64,000 nucleotides of DNA from Psychrobacillus sp. OK028 (lineage in GTDB: Bacteria > Bacillota > Bacilli > Bacillales_A > Planococcaceae): contig NZ_FNHY01000011.1 in the NCBI RefSeq assembly GCF_900103605.1, positions 1 to 64,000 of the forward strand. Reading direction: 5' to 3'. How positions within the stretch are numbered: the stretch's first letter is position 1; each line of letters opens with the position of its first letter. The translations under genes were made by a program, and so were the position numbers. Shown in pieces: positions 43,675 to 52,575 of this stretch. Under the pieces are notes generated by a model. That model was not told the DNA's origin and made no database searches. It saw only the letters and a list, made by a program, of their open reading frames with translations.

Positions 43675-43716
43675 AAAAAGCGTAAAGGCATGTATGAAAC
43701 CTTTACGCTTTTTTTA
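43675..43716 (+). terminator. Terminator after yhaONM
   Basis: Stem AAAAAGCGTAAAGG / CCTTTACGCTTTTT. Confidence 0.9.
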
Positions 43717-43785
43717 GTATAAAATTATGTGCCTCGAACTCAGATATCCAGGTAATTTGAATAATAGGATATAAACAATGATACT

Positions 43786-43967
43786 GCAAATTTCCGTTTC
43801 AGGTGGAGTACAAAGGCTAAGAGCGACACCTCGTGTGCAACGCCTTTGTGACCAACATCCTGTTTGCCTCCGCGGGGTGAGCGATGAGCAGAGCGCCAGC
43901 GAGAGAAGCGGCTGAAGCCGTGCTCACGGAAAGCGTCCGCTCGGGGTGGAAATCAATGGCATATCTA
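43786..43967 (+). repeat. MITE-like interspersed element, full copy
   Basis: A GC-rich island of about 180 bases in otherwise AT-rich DNA. The ends form imperfect inverted repeats: AAATTTCCGTTTCAGGTGGA at the left and, reversed, ATTTCCACCCCGAGCGGA at the right. It has inner hairpins such as GCGGCT / AGCCGT. No protein is encoded. The right part recurs inverted at 50672-50725. It resembles a repeat common in Bacillaceae intergenic regions. Confidence 0.65.
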
Positions 43968-44037
43968 CATTTCATAATTAAAGGACAAGGCGTCTTTTCC
44001 GCGGTTTTTCTTAGTTAATACAAGAACCCCAATAAAT

Positions 44038-44073
44038 AAAAAAGTTGGCCATGACCGAAGTCAGGACCAACCA
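44038..44073 (-). terminator. Terminator after prsA
   Basis: On the minus strand, GTTGGTCCTGAC / GTCATGGCCAAC followed by six T. Confidence 0.85.
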
Positions 44074-44088
44074 CCATGCTTGTCTTAC

Positions 44089-45036
44089 TTATTTTTCATC
44101 CTCAGTTGCTTCTTTATCTGCCTCTGTATCTTCTTTAGCCTCAGCATCTTTAGCAGGTGCTTTTGTTTCAGCTGCTGCTAAAAATTGATCTAGTGATGTT
44201 TTCAGATCTTCATCTTTGATCTTGATATCAGCATCTTTCATCATTTTAGCTACTTTTGGTAACAGTGTAGATTGATCCGCTTTGTCTAGCTTCAATTGTT
44301 TTTCAATTTCAGCTTTTTTATCTTCATATGATTCTTTAATTGTACGTTTATCTGTTACTTCAATAATGTGGTAACCAAAGTTTGATTTTACTGGCTCAGA
44401 TATTACGTTTTTCTCTAAACCAAAGGCTACTTCTTCAAATTCAGCAACCATTTGACCTTTACCAAACCAGCCAAGTTCTCCACCTGTTGATTGGGCAGCT
44501 TCTTCCGTAGAGTACTCTTTTGCAACTTCTGCAAAGTCTTTACCAGACTCTAACTCAGCTTTTACTTTCTTTGCAGTTGCTTCGTCTTCTACCAATACGT
44601 GACGAGCATTAATTTCATTTTTGATATTCTCATATTCTGCTTTAATTTCGTCCTCTGATACTTCAATATCCTCTATTAAAGCTTTTTCTTGCAATAGGTT
44701 TAGTTCTAAGTATTTTTTGTATGACTCTTCTGTATAGCCTTGTTGAGCAATCATAGCTTCAAAGTTCTCGCCTAATTGCGCTTTATCAGCTTCTAGTTGA
44801 CTGTTTACTTCCTCTTTCGTTACTTCGTACTTATTTGAAAGTACTTTTTCAATCATTAGCAATTGGAATGCTTGATCGCCGATGGATGATTTCATCTCTT
44901 CGTACAAATCATTCTGTGTAATGTCTCCAACTTTAGATGTTGCAATTACTTCACTGCTATCTGCTGAATCCCCACTACAAGCTCCTAATGCAAGAACAGA
45001 TGCTGCAAGCGTTAGTGTTAATACTGTTTTTTTCAT
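44089..45036 (-). CDS. prsA: Foldase lipoprotein PrsA
   Basis: A 315-residue extracytoplasmic peptidyl-prolyl isomerase that helps secreted proteins fold. The signal peptide ends in the lipobox LGAC. A central parvulin domain (about 138-228) reads INARHVLVEDEATAKKV, then TGGELGWFGKGQMV and FGYHIIEVTDK. The C-terminal tail is acidic, rich in Glu, Asp, Lys and Ala. ATG at 45036 with AGGAGA nine bases before. Own terminator. Confidence 0.95.
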   Translation of the reverse strand: MKKTVLTLTLAASVLALGACSGDSADSSEVIATSKVGDITQNDLYEEMKSSIGDQAFQLLMIEKVLSNKYEVTKEEVNSQLEADKAQLGENFEAMIAQQGYTEESYKKYLELNLLQEKALIEDIEVSEDEIKAEYENIKNEINARHVLVEDEATAKKVKAELESGKDFAEVAKEYSTEEAAQSTGGELGWFGKGQMVAEFEEVAFGLEKNVISEPVKSNFGYHIIEVTDKRTIKESYEDKKAEIEKQLKLDKADQSTLLPKVAKMMKDADIKIKDEDLKTSLDQFLAAAETKAPAKDAEAKEDTEADKEATEDEK

Positions 45037-45176
45037 AAGATATTCTCTCCTAACTTCTTTGTGTTGCCAGTTGTAACTATAACATAAACGAAATAAAAAC
45101 AAAAATAGTTCCCGTTCATTAGCCTACCGAATATTTAAAATTGCGCATAGGATACATGGAAAAGGAGGTGTTTTAA

Positions 45177-45284
45177 ATGAGCGGACAATATAACGGTGGC
45201 GGATATAGCAATGGCTCTGGCTTTGCATTGATCGTGGTTTTATTTATTTTGTTGATCATTGTAGGCGCAGCGTTTATCTACTAA
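45177..45284 (+). CDS. YjcZ-family small sporulation protein
   Basis: A 35-residue protein with a Gly/Tyr-rich N terminus and one hydrophobic helix FALIVVLFILLIIVGAAFIY, the standard form of the YjcZ/SscA-like spore protein family. AAAGGAGGTG stands seven bases before ATG. Terminator follows at 45292. Supports a spore-forming organism. Confidence 0.88.
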   Translation: MSGQYNGGGYSNGSGFALIVVLFILLIIVGAAFIY

Positions 45285-45291
45285 TTTAAAA

Positions 45292-45331
45292 AGAGAAACT
45301 AAGATTGCTTAAAAAACGATCTTAGTTTCCT
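45292..45331 (+). terminator. Terminator after yjcZ-like gene
   Basis: Stem GAAACTAAGAT / ATCTTAGTTTC. A second bidirectional hairpin, GACCCTAAATCAT / ATGATTTGGGTC, at 45361-45392 serves the convergent gene. Confidence 0.8.
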
Positions 45332-45401
45332 TCAGTTGGTAGTGCGAAAAAAAGAAATGACCCTAAATCATAAAAAATGATTTGGGTCCACTTTTTTTCT
45401 C

Positions 45402-45587
45402 TTAAACTGCATAAACGAGCTCAACGTAAAAGGAAACAAGAAGAATCGTGATCAAAATATTTATTGTACGAAAAATCTTTGGATGTTTCTCTTCCGGAAT
45501 TTCTTTTGACATTACTAAAGCGTATGTCATTCGGTTAATTTGTAGCAAATAAAATGCTGAGAATAGAACTAACGTGAATATAATCAT
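45402..45587 (-). CDS. Small two-helix membrane protein
   Basis: A 61-residue protein with two hydrophobic helices (IIFTLVLFSAFYLLQI and ILITILLVSFYVELVY) and a charged loop KEIPEEKHPKIFR. Family not recognised with certainty. ATG at 45587 with AAGGGAG seven bases upstream; a longer frame has no ribosome site. Confidence 0.66.
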   Translation of the reverse strand: MIIFTLVLFSAFYLLQINRMTYALVMSKEIPEEKHPKIFRTINILITILLVSFYVELVYAV

Positions 45588-45657
45588 GTCTAGACTCCCT
45601 TCATATCCTAATTTAGCATAACAAACAATGAGGGGCATATACAAGTGTTACATATTG

Positions 45658-46203
45658 TTAATAGTTTGGTTCCACTATTAAAATCTCGTACCCTGCGTCT
45701 GTTTCTTCAATATAGGCTGACTTTGGTGACTTATTTAAATTTTTCACATAGATTAAATCGATTAAACAAATGCCACAATGATAAGCAAATAACATAGTAA
45801 AGTAGTGAGCGAAATTAGGAAAAACTAAAGCACCAATTATAAGAAATATATTAACGAATATAAAGGGAGCTATTAAGATAAAGAGAAATCTACTCTTTTG
45901 AATTGGTTCTATTATACGTAAATGCAAAATAGGGATAAATCTAAATTGGTTAACGACAATGAATTTTATTTTATCTCTATGGCTAAACATAGGGATAAAA
46001 TGACATAATTTATGAAGTGGATAAACACCGAAAAAAGCGATTATGAATACCCAAAAGTAATCGTCCGATTTATGCACATTATTAATAATTCCTAATAAGG
46101 CATATGCAAATGAAAAAACTAATATAACTAATAAAGAAGATAAAATAAACAATCTCTCTAATCCATATTGTTTTCTCACATTTATTGTTTTCCAGCAGTG
46201 CAA
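45658..46203 (-). CDS. DUF3267 membrane protein
   Basis: A 181-residue membrane protein of the DUF3267 (zincin-like) family, with about four helices. At the place where relatives carry HExxH, this protein reads HKLCH, so the catalytic Glu is replaced by Lys and peptidase activity is doubtful. The likely start is TTG at 46203, nine bases after AGGAG; the ATG at 46212 is too close to that site. Adjacent to hpr. Confidence 0.7.
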   Translation of the reverse strand: MHCWKTINVRKQYGLERLFILSSLLVILVFSFAYALLGIINNVHKSDDYFWVFIIAFFGVYPLHKLCHFIPMFSHRDKIKFIVVNQFRFIPILHLRIIEPIQKSRFLFILIAPFIFVNIFLIIGALVFPNFAHYFTMLFAYHCGICLIDLIYVKNLNKSPKSAYIEETDAGYEILIVEPNY

Positions 46204-46314
46204 TGTATGCATCTCCTATAAAAAAATGATATTAGATACATAAGATAATCCTTTTCTTACTAAAAAGCAACCACTTTAATTGTAAAGAATTATTAAACGC
46301 TTTCAAATGGAACT

Positions 46315-46851
46315 CTACTCTTCATGGAAGTTGAATGTATCCTCGATGTTCTTCAAAGACCTTTCAAAAATATCCATGAAATCATCCCCATAAATATTGC
46401 GAATAACGGCCGTTACATCCATGAAATCTGGGAATTTTCCATAAAGCTCTTTTATAGGAAGAGAACCTTCGAGAACAGCGTGTGGTGTGTCGTGATAATT
46501 TTCATACATCCCTTCTAAAAGCACTTTTCCTTTTTTTGTTACATCCACATATGTATTACGCTTATCCGTATCCCGTTTGGAAAAAGAAAGGAGACCTCGT
46601 TCTTCTAATTTTTTCGAAAAATTAAATGCGGTTGAAACATGCATTACACCAAACTTTGCTATATCAGAAATAGTTGCCCCTTGTAGATGATATGATATCC
46701 ATAAAATATGATGTTCATTAATATTTAAGTCAAAAGGTTTTATCCATGTTTGCCAATCTTTTTCTACAGCTTTCCAAAGTGCTTTAGATAATTGAGCTAT
46801 CCGCTGACTGTAGAGCATTGCTTCTTTCATCGTATAAAATTGATCTGCCAT
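46315..46851 (-). CDS. hpr: MarR-family regulator Hpr (ScoC)
   Basis: A 178-residue winged-helix regulator matching Hpr/ScoC, the transition-state repressor of extracellular proteases, sporulation and motility genes in B. subtilis. The recognition region is [20 protein letters not shown] followed by [20 protein letters not shown]. The length is slightly shorter than the B. subtilis protein (203). SD AGGGG before ATG. Confidence 0.92.
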   Translation of the reverse strand: MADQFYTMKEAMLYSQRIAQLSKALWKAVEKDWQTWIKPFDLNINEHHILWISYHLQGATISDIAKFGVMHVSTAFNFSKKLEERGLLSFSKRDTDKRNTYVDVTKKGKVLLEGMYENYHDTPHAVLEGSLPIKELYGKFPDFMDVTAVIRNIYGDDFMDIFERSLKNIEDTFNFHEE

Positions 46852-46985
46852 GTAACCCCTACTTTCTGTATTTATTTTCTTTCAAACATTATAGCAAGAA
46901 AGTATGTAAGTGAATACAAGTTTTAAAAACATTATTCACTTTATAATAAAAGTGTCTGTTGAATTGATTTAATATACCCTTTTCA

Positions 46986-47024
46986 TAATAAAAAAATATA
47001 CCCCGATTGAGATGGGATATATCT
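46986..47024 (-). terminator. Terminator after YtxH-like gene
   Basis: On the minus strand, ATATCCC / GGGGTATAT followed by seven T. Confidence 0.7.
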
Positions 47025-47040
47025 TTCGTTGGTATTAAAC

Positions 47041-47406
47041 TTATGCTTCTTTTTTCTTTGGTAATTTACTTTCTAGCTCTGCCATTGCCTCTTGTATAGA
47101 TGAAATTTCCTGCTGAAGATGAGCTTGTAAAGGGGCAGTTTCCGTTTTCCATTGGGCAATACTAGATTTAATATCTTCAATTGTACTTGGAACCACTTCT
47201 TTAGAAGAATTGGTTAAGTTGTTTATCGCCTGTTTCACATCTGCTAGCTGAACCTTTATGTCCGAAAGCTTGTCTCGAAAATCATTGGAGGTAGATTTTA
47301 AGGAAGAGCGAACTTCCAAACCTGATTTTGGAGTGGTCATAAGTACAGTTGAAGCCCCGACTAGTAAACCAGTTGCAATACCGCAAAATAATGGTGCTAG
47401 TTTCAT
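47041..47406 (-). CDS. YtxH-domain protein (YhaH-like)
   Basis: A 121-residue protein with an N-terminal glycine-rich membrane helix (CGIATGLLVGASTVLM) and then a YtxH-type amphipathic coiled region with TTPKSGLEVR after it. B. subtilis YhaH has the same layout and position. Possibly a general stress protein. AAAGGAG before ATG. Confidence 0.82.
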   Translation of the reverse strand: MKLAPLFCGIATGLLVGASTVLMTTPKSGLEVRSSLKSTSNDFRDKLSDIKVQLADVKQAINNLTNSSKEVVPSTIEDIKSSIAQWKTETAPLQAHLQQEISSIQEAMAELESKLPKKKEA

Positions 47407-47475
47407 AATAATTCACTCCTTTGCTTATATGTATTATTCCTTACCTTATGATAATTAAAACATAATTGTTGGCAC

Positions 47476-47505
47476 AAAAAAAGCTTTCCTCCGAAAAGGA
47501 AAGCA
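47476..47505 (-). terminator. Terminator after trpP
   Basis: On the minus strand, GCTTTCC / GGAAAGC followed by seven T. Confidence 0.85.
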
Positions 47506-47517
47506 GATAGTTTAATT

Positions 47518-48042
47518 TTAAGCTGTAAGTGCTGTATCAAAACTAGTACGTTTGATCAATTTTCCGATAATAGGATAGATGATGAAGAATGCTATTGCAT
47601 TTATGGCAATGGCTGGAAGTACTACTATCACGAATAATTCCTGGAAAATGGCACCTGCACCGAATACAAAAATAGCAGTAGATAGGAAGACTGTACCTGA
47701 TACTAATGTCCCTACTGCTGTAAGTACTACTCCAACTGCAACTTTATTAGCTAATTTATTCAGCAATAAGACAAGTCCTAGAAAAACAAATGCTGTTACT
47801 GCTTTATCAATGATATTTGGAACGAATCCTCCTGGAAAAGTAGAAAACAGTCCAGAAATAACTCCTGTTGAAATGCCAAGTAAGAAAGTACTTTTAACAT
47901 TCGGGAACAACAGAATTCCTATGAACATCATTGTCAGCATAAAATCTGGTTTCATCCCACCATTAATCCCGGGGATAATAATGTATAGTACTGCTCCGAC
48001 CCCTACTAATAAGGCCATCAAAACTAAATTCTTCGTATTCAT
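47518..48042 (-). CDS. trpP: Tryptophan transporter TrpP
   Basis: A 174-residue membrane protein of the TrpP/YhaG family with five to six helices; typical stretches are LMALLVGVGAVLYIIIPGI, GGMKPDFMLTMMFIGIL and FPGGFVPNIIDK. It imports tryptophan. ATG at 48042 with GAGGAGA upstream; an in-frame upstream start gives a charged extension that does not belong to the family. The start region carries GAG/TAG triplets like a TRAP target. Confidence 0.9.
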   Translation of the reverse strand: MNTKNLVLMALLVGVGAVLYIIIPGINGGMKPDFMLTMMFIGILLFPNVKSTFLLGISTGVISGLFSTFPGGFVPNIIDKAVTAFVFLGLVLLLNKLANKVAVGVVLTAVGTLVSGTVFLSTAIFVFGAGAIFQELFVIVVLPAIAINAIAFFIIYPIIGKLIKRTSFDTALTA

Positions 48043-48045
48043 TTT

Positions 48046-48102
48046 CTCATCTCTCCTCAACTTTTCTAAGCTCTGTTTGTTGTTTTCTTCTAACGTATCC
48101 TC
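48046..48102 (-). promoter_or_regulatory. Possible TRAP-binding site at trpP start
   Basis: On the transcript strand there are seven (G/T)AG triplets between 48102 and 48046: GAG, TAG, GAG, TAG, GAG, GAG, GAG, the last four intervals being 2, 7, 2 and 2 bases. The final triplets overlap the ribosome site and lie 3 bases before ATG. TRAP represses trpP translation in B. subtilis through such repeats. The number is lower than the usual nine to eleven. Confidence 0.5.
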
Positions 48103-48162
48103 GTGATCGTTAGCAAGAATCTTATCTATGATTGTACGTGCTCTGAGTATCAAAAGCAAGAA

Positions 48163-48588
48163 TTACTTCTTCAATTTTTCATATAATTCCCCGGCTAAAT
48201 TTTGAATGACCTCAGGAGTAAAGGTTTTCTCTTTAGTCATCCAAGTTGCGCGGAAGCCGTCTGTTTGGTCATAGCGAGGGATGAAGTGTAAATGGAAATG
48301 GAACACACTTTGCCCAGCTGGAGCACCATTATTATTTAACAGGTTCATGCCCACAGGACCAAAGCTTTCTTTTAAGGCACTTGCAATTTTTGGGACAACT
48401 TTAAACAAGTTACTAGCTTCCTCTTCAGACAAATCGTAAACATTCTCTTTGTGATTTTTTGGAATAACTAGCGTGTGACCTTTTGTTAGAGGCATAATAT
48501 CCATAAAAGCGTACACATGCTCGTCCTGGTAGATTTTCGCACTTGGGATAGAACCATCAATTATTTTACAAAAAATACATTCACTCAT
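48163..48588 (-). CDS. hit: HIT-family nucleotide-binding protein
   Basis: A 141-residue histidine-triad protein that hydrolyses nucleoside phosphoramidates or similar. The triad is in SVFHFHLHFIPR. N-terminal CIFCKII is standard. ATG at 48588 follows GGAGGG by six bases; the ATG three bases earlier is too close. Divergent from ecsA, as in B. subtilis. Confidence 0.93.
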   Translation of the reverse strand: MSECIFCKIIDGSIPSAKIYQDEHVYAFMDIMPLTKGHTLVIPKNHKENVYDLSEEEASNLFKVVPKIASALKESFGPVGMNLLNNNGAPAGQSVFHFHLHFIPRYDQTDGFRATWMTKEKTFTPEVIQNLAGELYEKLKK

Positions 48589-48710
48589 CATACACCCTCC
48601 AAATTCATCGTTATGAAAAGTTTAACATATAATAGGACAGGCTGTGGGAAGATAGAGGATTTTTTGAAATTATTTTGGTAAACTTATTAACAAGAAGTGA
48701 GGTGCGTAAG

Positions 48711-49460
48711 ATGACTGTGTTAGAAGTCAAAGACGTGACGGGCGGATATACTAGAAAGCCTGTTTTGCATGATTTAAACTTTTCGATTGAAAAGGGAGAA
48801 CTAGTAGGGTTAATCGGGTTGAATGGTGCTGGTAAAAGTACTACCATCAAGCATATTATAGGGACAATGAACGCTTTAAAGGGTGAAATCCTACTGAATG
48901 GTAAAACGTTGAAAGAAGATCCAGCGCAATATCGTACATCATTTTCATATATACCTGAAACTCCAGTGCTATATGATGAATTAACATTAAAGGAACATCT
49001 GCAGCTAACAGCTATGGCCTACAATCTAGATGAATCTGTTTTTGAAGCGAGAAAAGAGGCTCTTCTAAAAGAATTTCGTATGGAAAAAAGGTTAAATTGG
49101 TTTCCGGCTCATTTTTCTAAAGGTATGAGACAAAAGGTTATGATTATGTGTGCGTTTCTAGTGAATCCAGCATTATTCATTATCGATGAACCGTTTGTTG
49201 GACTTGATCCTTTAGGAATTCAATCATTACTCGATCAGATGAAATCAAGAAAAGATGAGGGAGCATCTGTATTAATGTCGACTCATATATTGACTACTGC
49301 AGAAAAATACTGCGATCGAATATTGTTATTGCATAATGGGAAAATTCGTGCTCAGGGGACAATGGATGATCTACGGGCAGCATTTCAAATGCCTCATGCT
49401 ACGTTGGATGATCTTTACATCGAAATGACAAAGGAACAGCAAAATGAACAATTTGCGTGA
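48711..49460 (+). CDS. ecsA: ABC transporter ATP-binding protein EcsA
   Basis: A 249-residue ATPase. Walker A GLNGAGKST, signature FSKGMRQK and Walker B LFIIDEPFVGLDP are present. EcsAB affects regulated intramembrane proteolysis by RasP, secretion and competence in B. subtilis. ATG at 48711 with GAGGTG. Its end overlaps ecsB by 17 bases. Confidence 0.94.
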   Translation: MTVLEVKDVTGGYTRKPVLHDLNFSIEKGELVGLIGLNGAGKSTTIKHIIGTMNALKGEILLNGKTLKEDPAQYRTSFSYIPETPVLYDELTLKEHLQLTAMAYNLDESVFEARKEALLKEFRMEKRLNWFPAHFSKGMRQKVMIMCAFLVNPALFIIDEPFVGLDPLGIQSLLDQMKSRKDEGASVLMSTHILTTAEKYCDRILLLHNGKIRAQGTMDDLRAAFQMPHATLDDLYIEMTKEQQNEQFA

Positions 49461-50661
49461 AGTATGGAGTAAACGATTTTTATTTTATATAAATGAATTG
49501 CAAAAATACTTGAAGTATATTATTTCAGGGCATATTGCAATTGTTATTGTTTTCGTAATAGGTGCTGCAGGTTACACGTATAGTGAATGGCTAAATACAG
49601 CTCCAAAGGATTTCCCTGCCTTTTTAGTTGTGGCATTCATTGTGAGTATTTTAATAGCACTGAGTACGCCAGTAACGTTAATGAAAAAAGCGGATAGTGT
49701 TTACTTTCTTCCTTTAGAAACAAAACTAGGTGAATATTTAAAGCTTGCCCTATCTTGGACATTCTTTTCATCCGTTATTGTACCGTTGGCAGCGCTAGTT
49801 GTATCGATTCCATTATTAACAAGAATAGCAGGATCCACATCTCAGGAAATCTTGTATTTCTTCGTGGCAATTCTTATATGGAAATATTGGAGTATACAAA
49901 CGGAGTTCCAATATCGGTGGGCATCTAATGGTAAAAATGTTTGGATAGATTATTTCATGCGAATGATTTTATTGTTTGCAGGTTTATATTTCTTACTCAG
50001 TACAAACTATTTGTTTTTACTTGCAGTCGTTATTATTCAAGTGCTGTATTTAATAGCTTGGAAGAAGAAAAAAGCAGAAGTACCATTTCCATTTGATCAT
50101 TTCATCGAAGTGGAGCAGGCACGCATGATGCGTTTTTATCGATTTGCAAATTATTTTACAGATGTTCCGCATATCCAAGGTATGACGAAGCGAAGAAAAT
50201 GGCTTGATATTCTGTACAAACTTGCACCTTATGAACAAAAAAATACACAATTCTATTTAGTATTGCGTACGTTTGTCCGGACAAATGATTATTTTTATTT
50301 GTGGGTTCGTCTTACCGCACTCGCTGTTATTGGAGCTGTTTTCATACCGTTTCCAATCGTTGCGATTATTTTTACTAGTGCACTTGCGTTTGCAACAGTA
50401 ATACAGCTGCGGCAATCCTTATCTTCTGGCGAGGAATTTCGAATGGATTTGCTGTTTCCTATTAACGAAGGAACGCGAAAAAAAGCGGTTGATAAATTGA
50501 TCAGAGTGATCCAACTAATACAGGCAGTCTTTGTATTAATCGTAATTTTAGTACAAGCAGGGTTCATAATGGAGTTAATGCTTATACCAATTGTGATGAT
50601 AATTGTTTCTGAAGTAACACTAAGGATTAGTAAAATATATGAAAAGCCGGCCAGTCCTTGA
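49444..50661 (+). CDS. ecsB: ABC transporter permease EcsB
   Basis: A 405-residue membrane protein with about eight to nine helices, N terminus WSKRFLFYINELQKYLKYI as in EcsB. Partner of EcsA. No ecsC follows: after the stop comes a repeat fragment and then hmoB on the other strand, unlike B. subtilis ecsABC. Confidence 0.93.
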   Translation: MNNLREVWSKRFLFYINELQKYLKYIISGHIAIVIVFVIGAAGYTYSEWLNTAPKDFPAFLVVAFIVSILIALSTPVTLMKKADSVYFLPLETKLGEYLKLALSWTFFSSVIVPLAALVVSIPLLTRIAGSTSQEILYFFVAILIWKYWSIQTEFQYRWASNGKNVWIDYFMRMILLFAGLYFLLSTNYLFLLAVVIIQVLYLIAWKKKKAEVPFPFDHFIEVEQARMMRFYRFANYFTDVPHIQGMTKRRKWLDILYKLAPYEQKNTQFYLVLRTFVRTNDYFYLWVRLTALAVIGAVFIPFPIVAIIFTSALAFATVIQLRQSLSSGEEFRMDLLFPINEGTRKKAVDKLIRVIQLIQAVFVLIVILVQAGFIMELMLIPIVMIIVSEVTLRISKIYEKPASP

Positions 50662-50671
50662 AGAACGAAAA

Positions 50672-50725
50672 ACTAGATATGCCGTTGATTGTAGCTCCGG
50701 TCGGACGCTTTCCGTGGGCACGGAA
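50672..50725 (-). repeat. MITE-like element, partial inverted copy
   Basis: Read on the minus strand this matches the right end of the element at 43786-43967 at about 41 of 52 positions, including ACGGAAAGCGTCCG and GGCATATCTA. The hairpin TTCCGTG / CACGGAA is GC-rich and may end ecsAB transcription. Confidence 0.65.
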
Positions 50726-50793
50726 ATCCTAGGATTATTTATTCTTACAAATTCCTTATTTCCAGTGTTGACGAGTTATTTTTATATATAGAA

Positions 50794-50828
50794 AAGAAGA
50801 GGGAGCTTTAAAAAGCTTCCTCTTCTTC
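50794..50828 (-). terminator. Terminator overlapping the end of hmoB
   Basis: Stem GAAGAGGAAGCT / AGCTCCCTCTTC overlapping the last codons of hmoB. Confidence 0.75.
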
Positions 50829-51302
50829 TTTGGATTGATAAGTAGCGATATATGGTGCACTTGTGAAAAGATTTTGTCTATCAGCGACCATTGAAAAATC
50901 CAGGTTGACTGATTTTTCCCAGACTTCGTAGCTACTTGGACCAGACCATTCCGATAAAATAATATATGTATCGGATTTAATAGGTTTTAACACGCGAAGT
51001 GCGATAAACCCAGGCTCTATTTGCGCTGTAGAACCAAGGTTCGTATATTTGTGCTCGAAAATAGATTTTCCTTCATCTGTAATGGGTATATGTTGCAAAA
51101 CGAAGTAACCTTTATGTGAAAAATGTCCTACTGATTCCAGGATTTCATATTTTCTTGGAACTTGGAAAACTGTCTTATTGGAAGACTCTTGGATAAGAAC
51201 TGAATTTCCAGTTCCGTGTAATAGAAAGAGCTGTTCGTTCGGGTATTTCTTCTTTATGGATTGCATAAATTCCGGTGTTCCGGATGTCATATATAAATAC
51301 AT
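50808..51302 (-). CDS. hmoB: Heme-degrading monooxygenase HmoB
   Basis: A 164-residue protein with a C-terminal antibiotic-biosynthesis-monooxygenase (ABM) domain (ALRVLKPIKSDTYIILSEW, then SYEVWEKS). Equivalent to B. subtilis HmoB/YhgC, which opens heme to release iron. It lies next to hemE here as in B. subtilis. ATG at 51302 with GGGAG nine bases before. Confidence 0.87.
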   Translation of the reverse strand: MYLYMTSGTPEFMQSIKKKYPNEQLFLLHGTGNSVLIQESSNKTVFQVPRKYEILESVGHFSHKGYFVLQHIPITDEGKSIFEHKYTNLGSTAQIEPGFIALRVLKPIKSDTYIILSEWSGPSSYEVWEKSVNLDFSMVADRQNLFTSAPYIATYQSKEEEEAF

Positions 51303-51504
51303 GGAATATATCTCCCTTCTTACTTATTTATTATATCTTTCCCATAATCTAATCTTTAAAAACATAATACACAAGTATCATATAGTAATCCGAACAATTT
51401 TATGACAAATACCCTATTTTGCTATACTTTAGAAAAAAGAACGTCTATAGTGGTAACGTATAGTAAAAACAGTACGTTTATATAATGAGAGGCAGGTACC
51501 TTTA

Positions 51505-52557
51505 ATGACTAAATTTAACGATACCCTTCTTCGCGCAGCACGTGGAGAGCAAGTAGAACACACACCGGTTTGGTTTATGAGGCAAGCTGGAAGATCACAA
51601 CCCGAATACAGAAAAATAAAAGAAAAGTATTCCTTGGAACAAATTACACATGAACCTGAATTATGTGCTTACGTTACACGTTTACCAGTAGAAAACTATA
51701 ATGTCGATGCAGCCATCCTTTATAAGGATATTGTTACACCGCTCGTTGGTATTGGCGTAGATGTGAAGATCAAGTCAGGAGTTGGACCTATTATCTCCAA
51801 TCCAATTCGTACTGTACAAGATGTGGCTAATTTAGGCGAATTATCACCTGAAGACGATGTACCATTCGTTTTAGAGACAATAAAATTATTAACGACAGAG
51901 CAGCTAAATGTTCCACTAATCGGATTTGCAGGGGCTCCATTTACACTAGCAAGTTATATGATTGAAGGCGGACCTTCTAAAAGCTATAACAAAACGAAAG
52001 CATTTATGGTTTCCGAACCACAAGCGTGGTTTGCATTAATGGACAAGCTTGCGGATATGATTATTGTATATATCAAAGCACAGGTTAAAGCGGGTGCTAA
52101 GGCAATTCAAATTTTTGATTCGTGGGTTGGCGCATTGAATGTAGCGGATTACCGTATTTTCATCAAACCGGTGATGACACGTATTTTCACGGAGCTTCGT
52201 GAAACAGGCGTGCCGCTTATCACATTCGGTGTTGGCGCAAGTCACTTAGCAATGGAATGGCATGACCTTCCTGTGGATGTAGTTGGAATTGACTGGCGTT
52301 TATCTATAGAAGAAGCTCGTGCAAAAGGATTAACAAAGCCATTAATGGGGAATTTAGATCCTTCATACTTAATTGGCGGCTGGGAAGAGATTGAAAAACG
52401 CGCGAAAATTATTGTAGAGCAAGGTGTGGCACAGCCAGGACATATTTTCAATCTTGGACATGGAGTGTTCCCAGAAGTAGATCCAGATACTTTAAAACGT
52501 TTAACTTCTTTTGTGCATGATTATAGTAAAGAACTTATCGCAGCAAAATCAAACTAA
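51505..52557 (+). CDS. hemE: Uroporphyrinogen decarboxylase
   Basis: A 350-residue TIM-barrel enzyme converting uroporphyrinogen III to coproporphyrinogen III. Signature [14 protein letters not shown] at the start, [16 protein letters not shown], and [10 protein letters not shown] near the end. Complete. First gene of hemEH; nine bases before the hemH region. Confidence 0.96.
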   Translation: MTKFNDTLLRAARGEQVEHTPVWFMRQAGRSQPEYRKIKEKYSLEQITHEPELCAYVTRLPVENYNVDAAILYKDIVTPLVGIGVDVKIKSGVGPIISNPIRTVQDVANLGELSPEDDVPFVLETIKLLTTEQLNVPLIGFAGAPFTLASYMIEGGPSKSYNKTKAFMVSEPQAWFALMDKLADMIIVYIKAQVKAGAKAIQIFDSWVGALNVADYRIFIKPVMTRIFTELRETGVPLITFGVGASHLAMEWHDLPVDVVGIDWRLSIEEARAKGLTKPLMGNLDPSYLIGGWEEIEKRAKIIVEQGVAQPGHIFNLGHGVFPEVDPDTLKRLTSFVHDYSKELIAAKSN

Positions 52558-52575
52558 ATTTTTGAGGTGAATATG

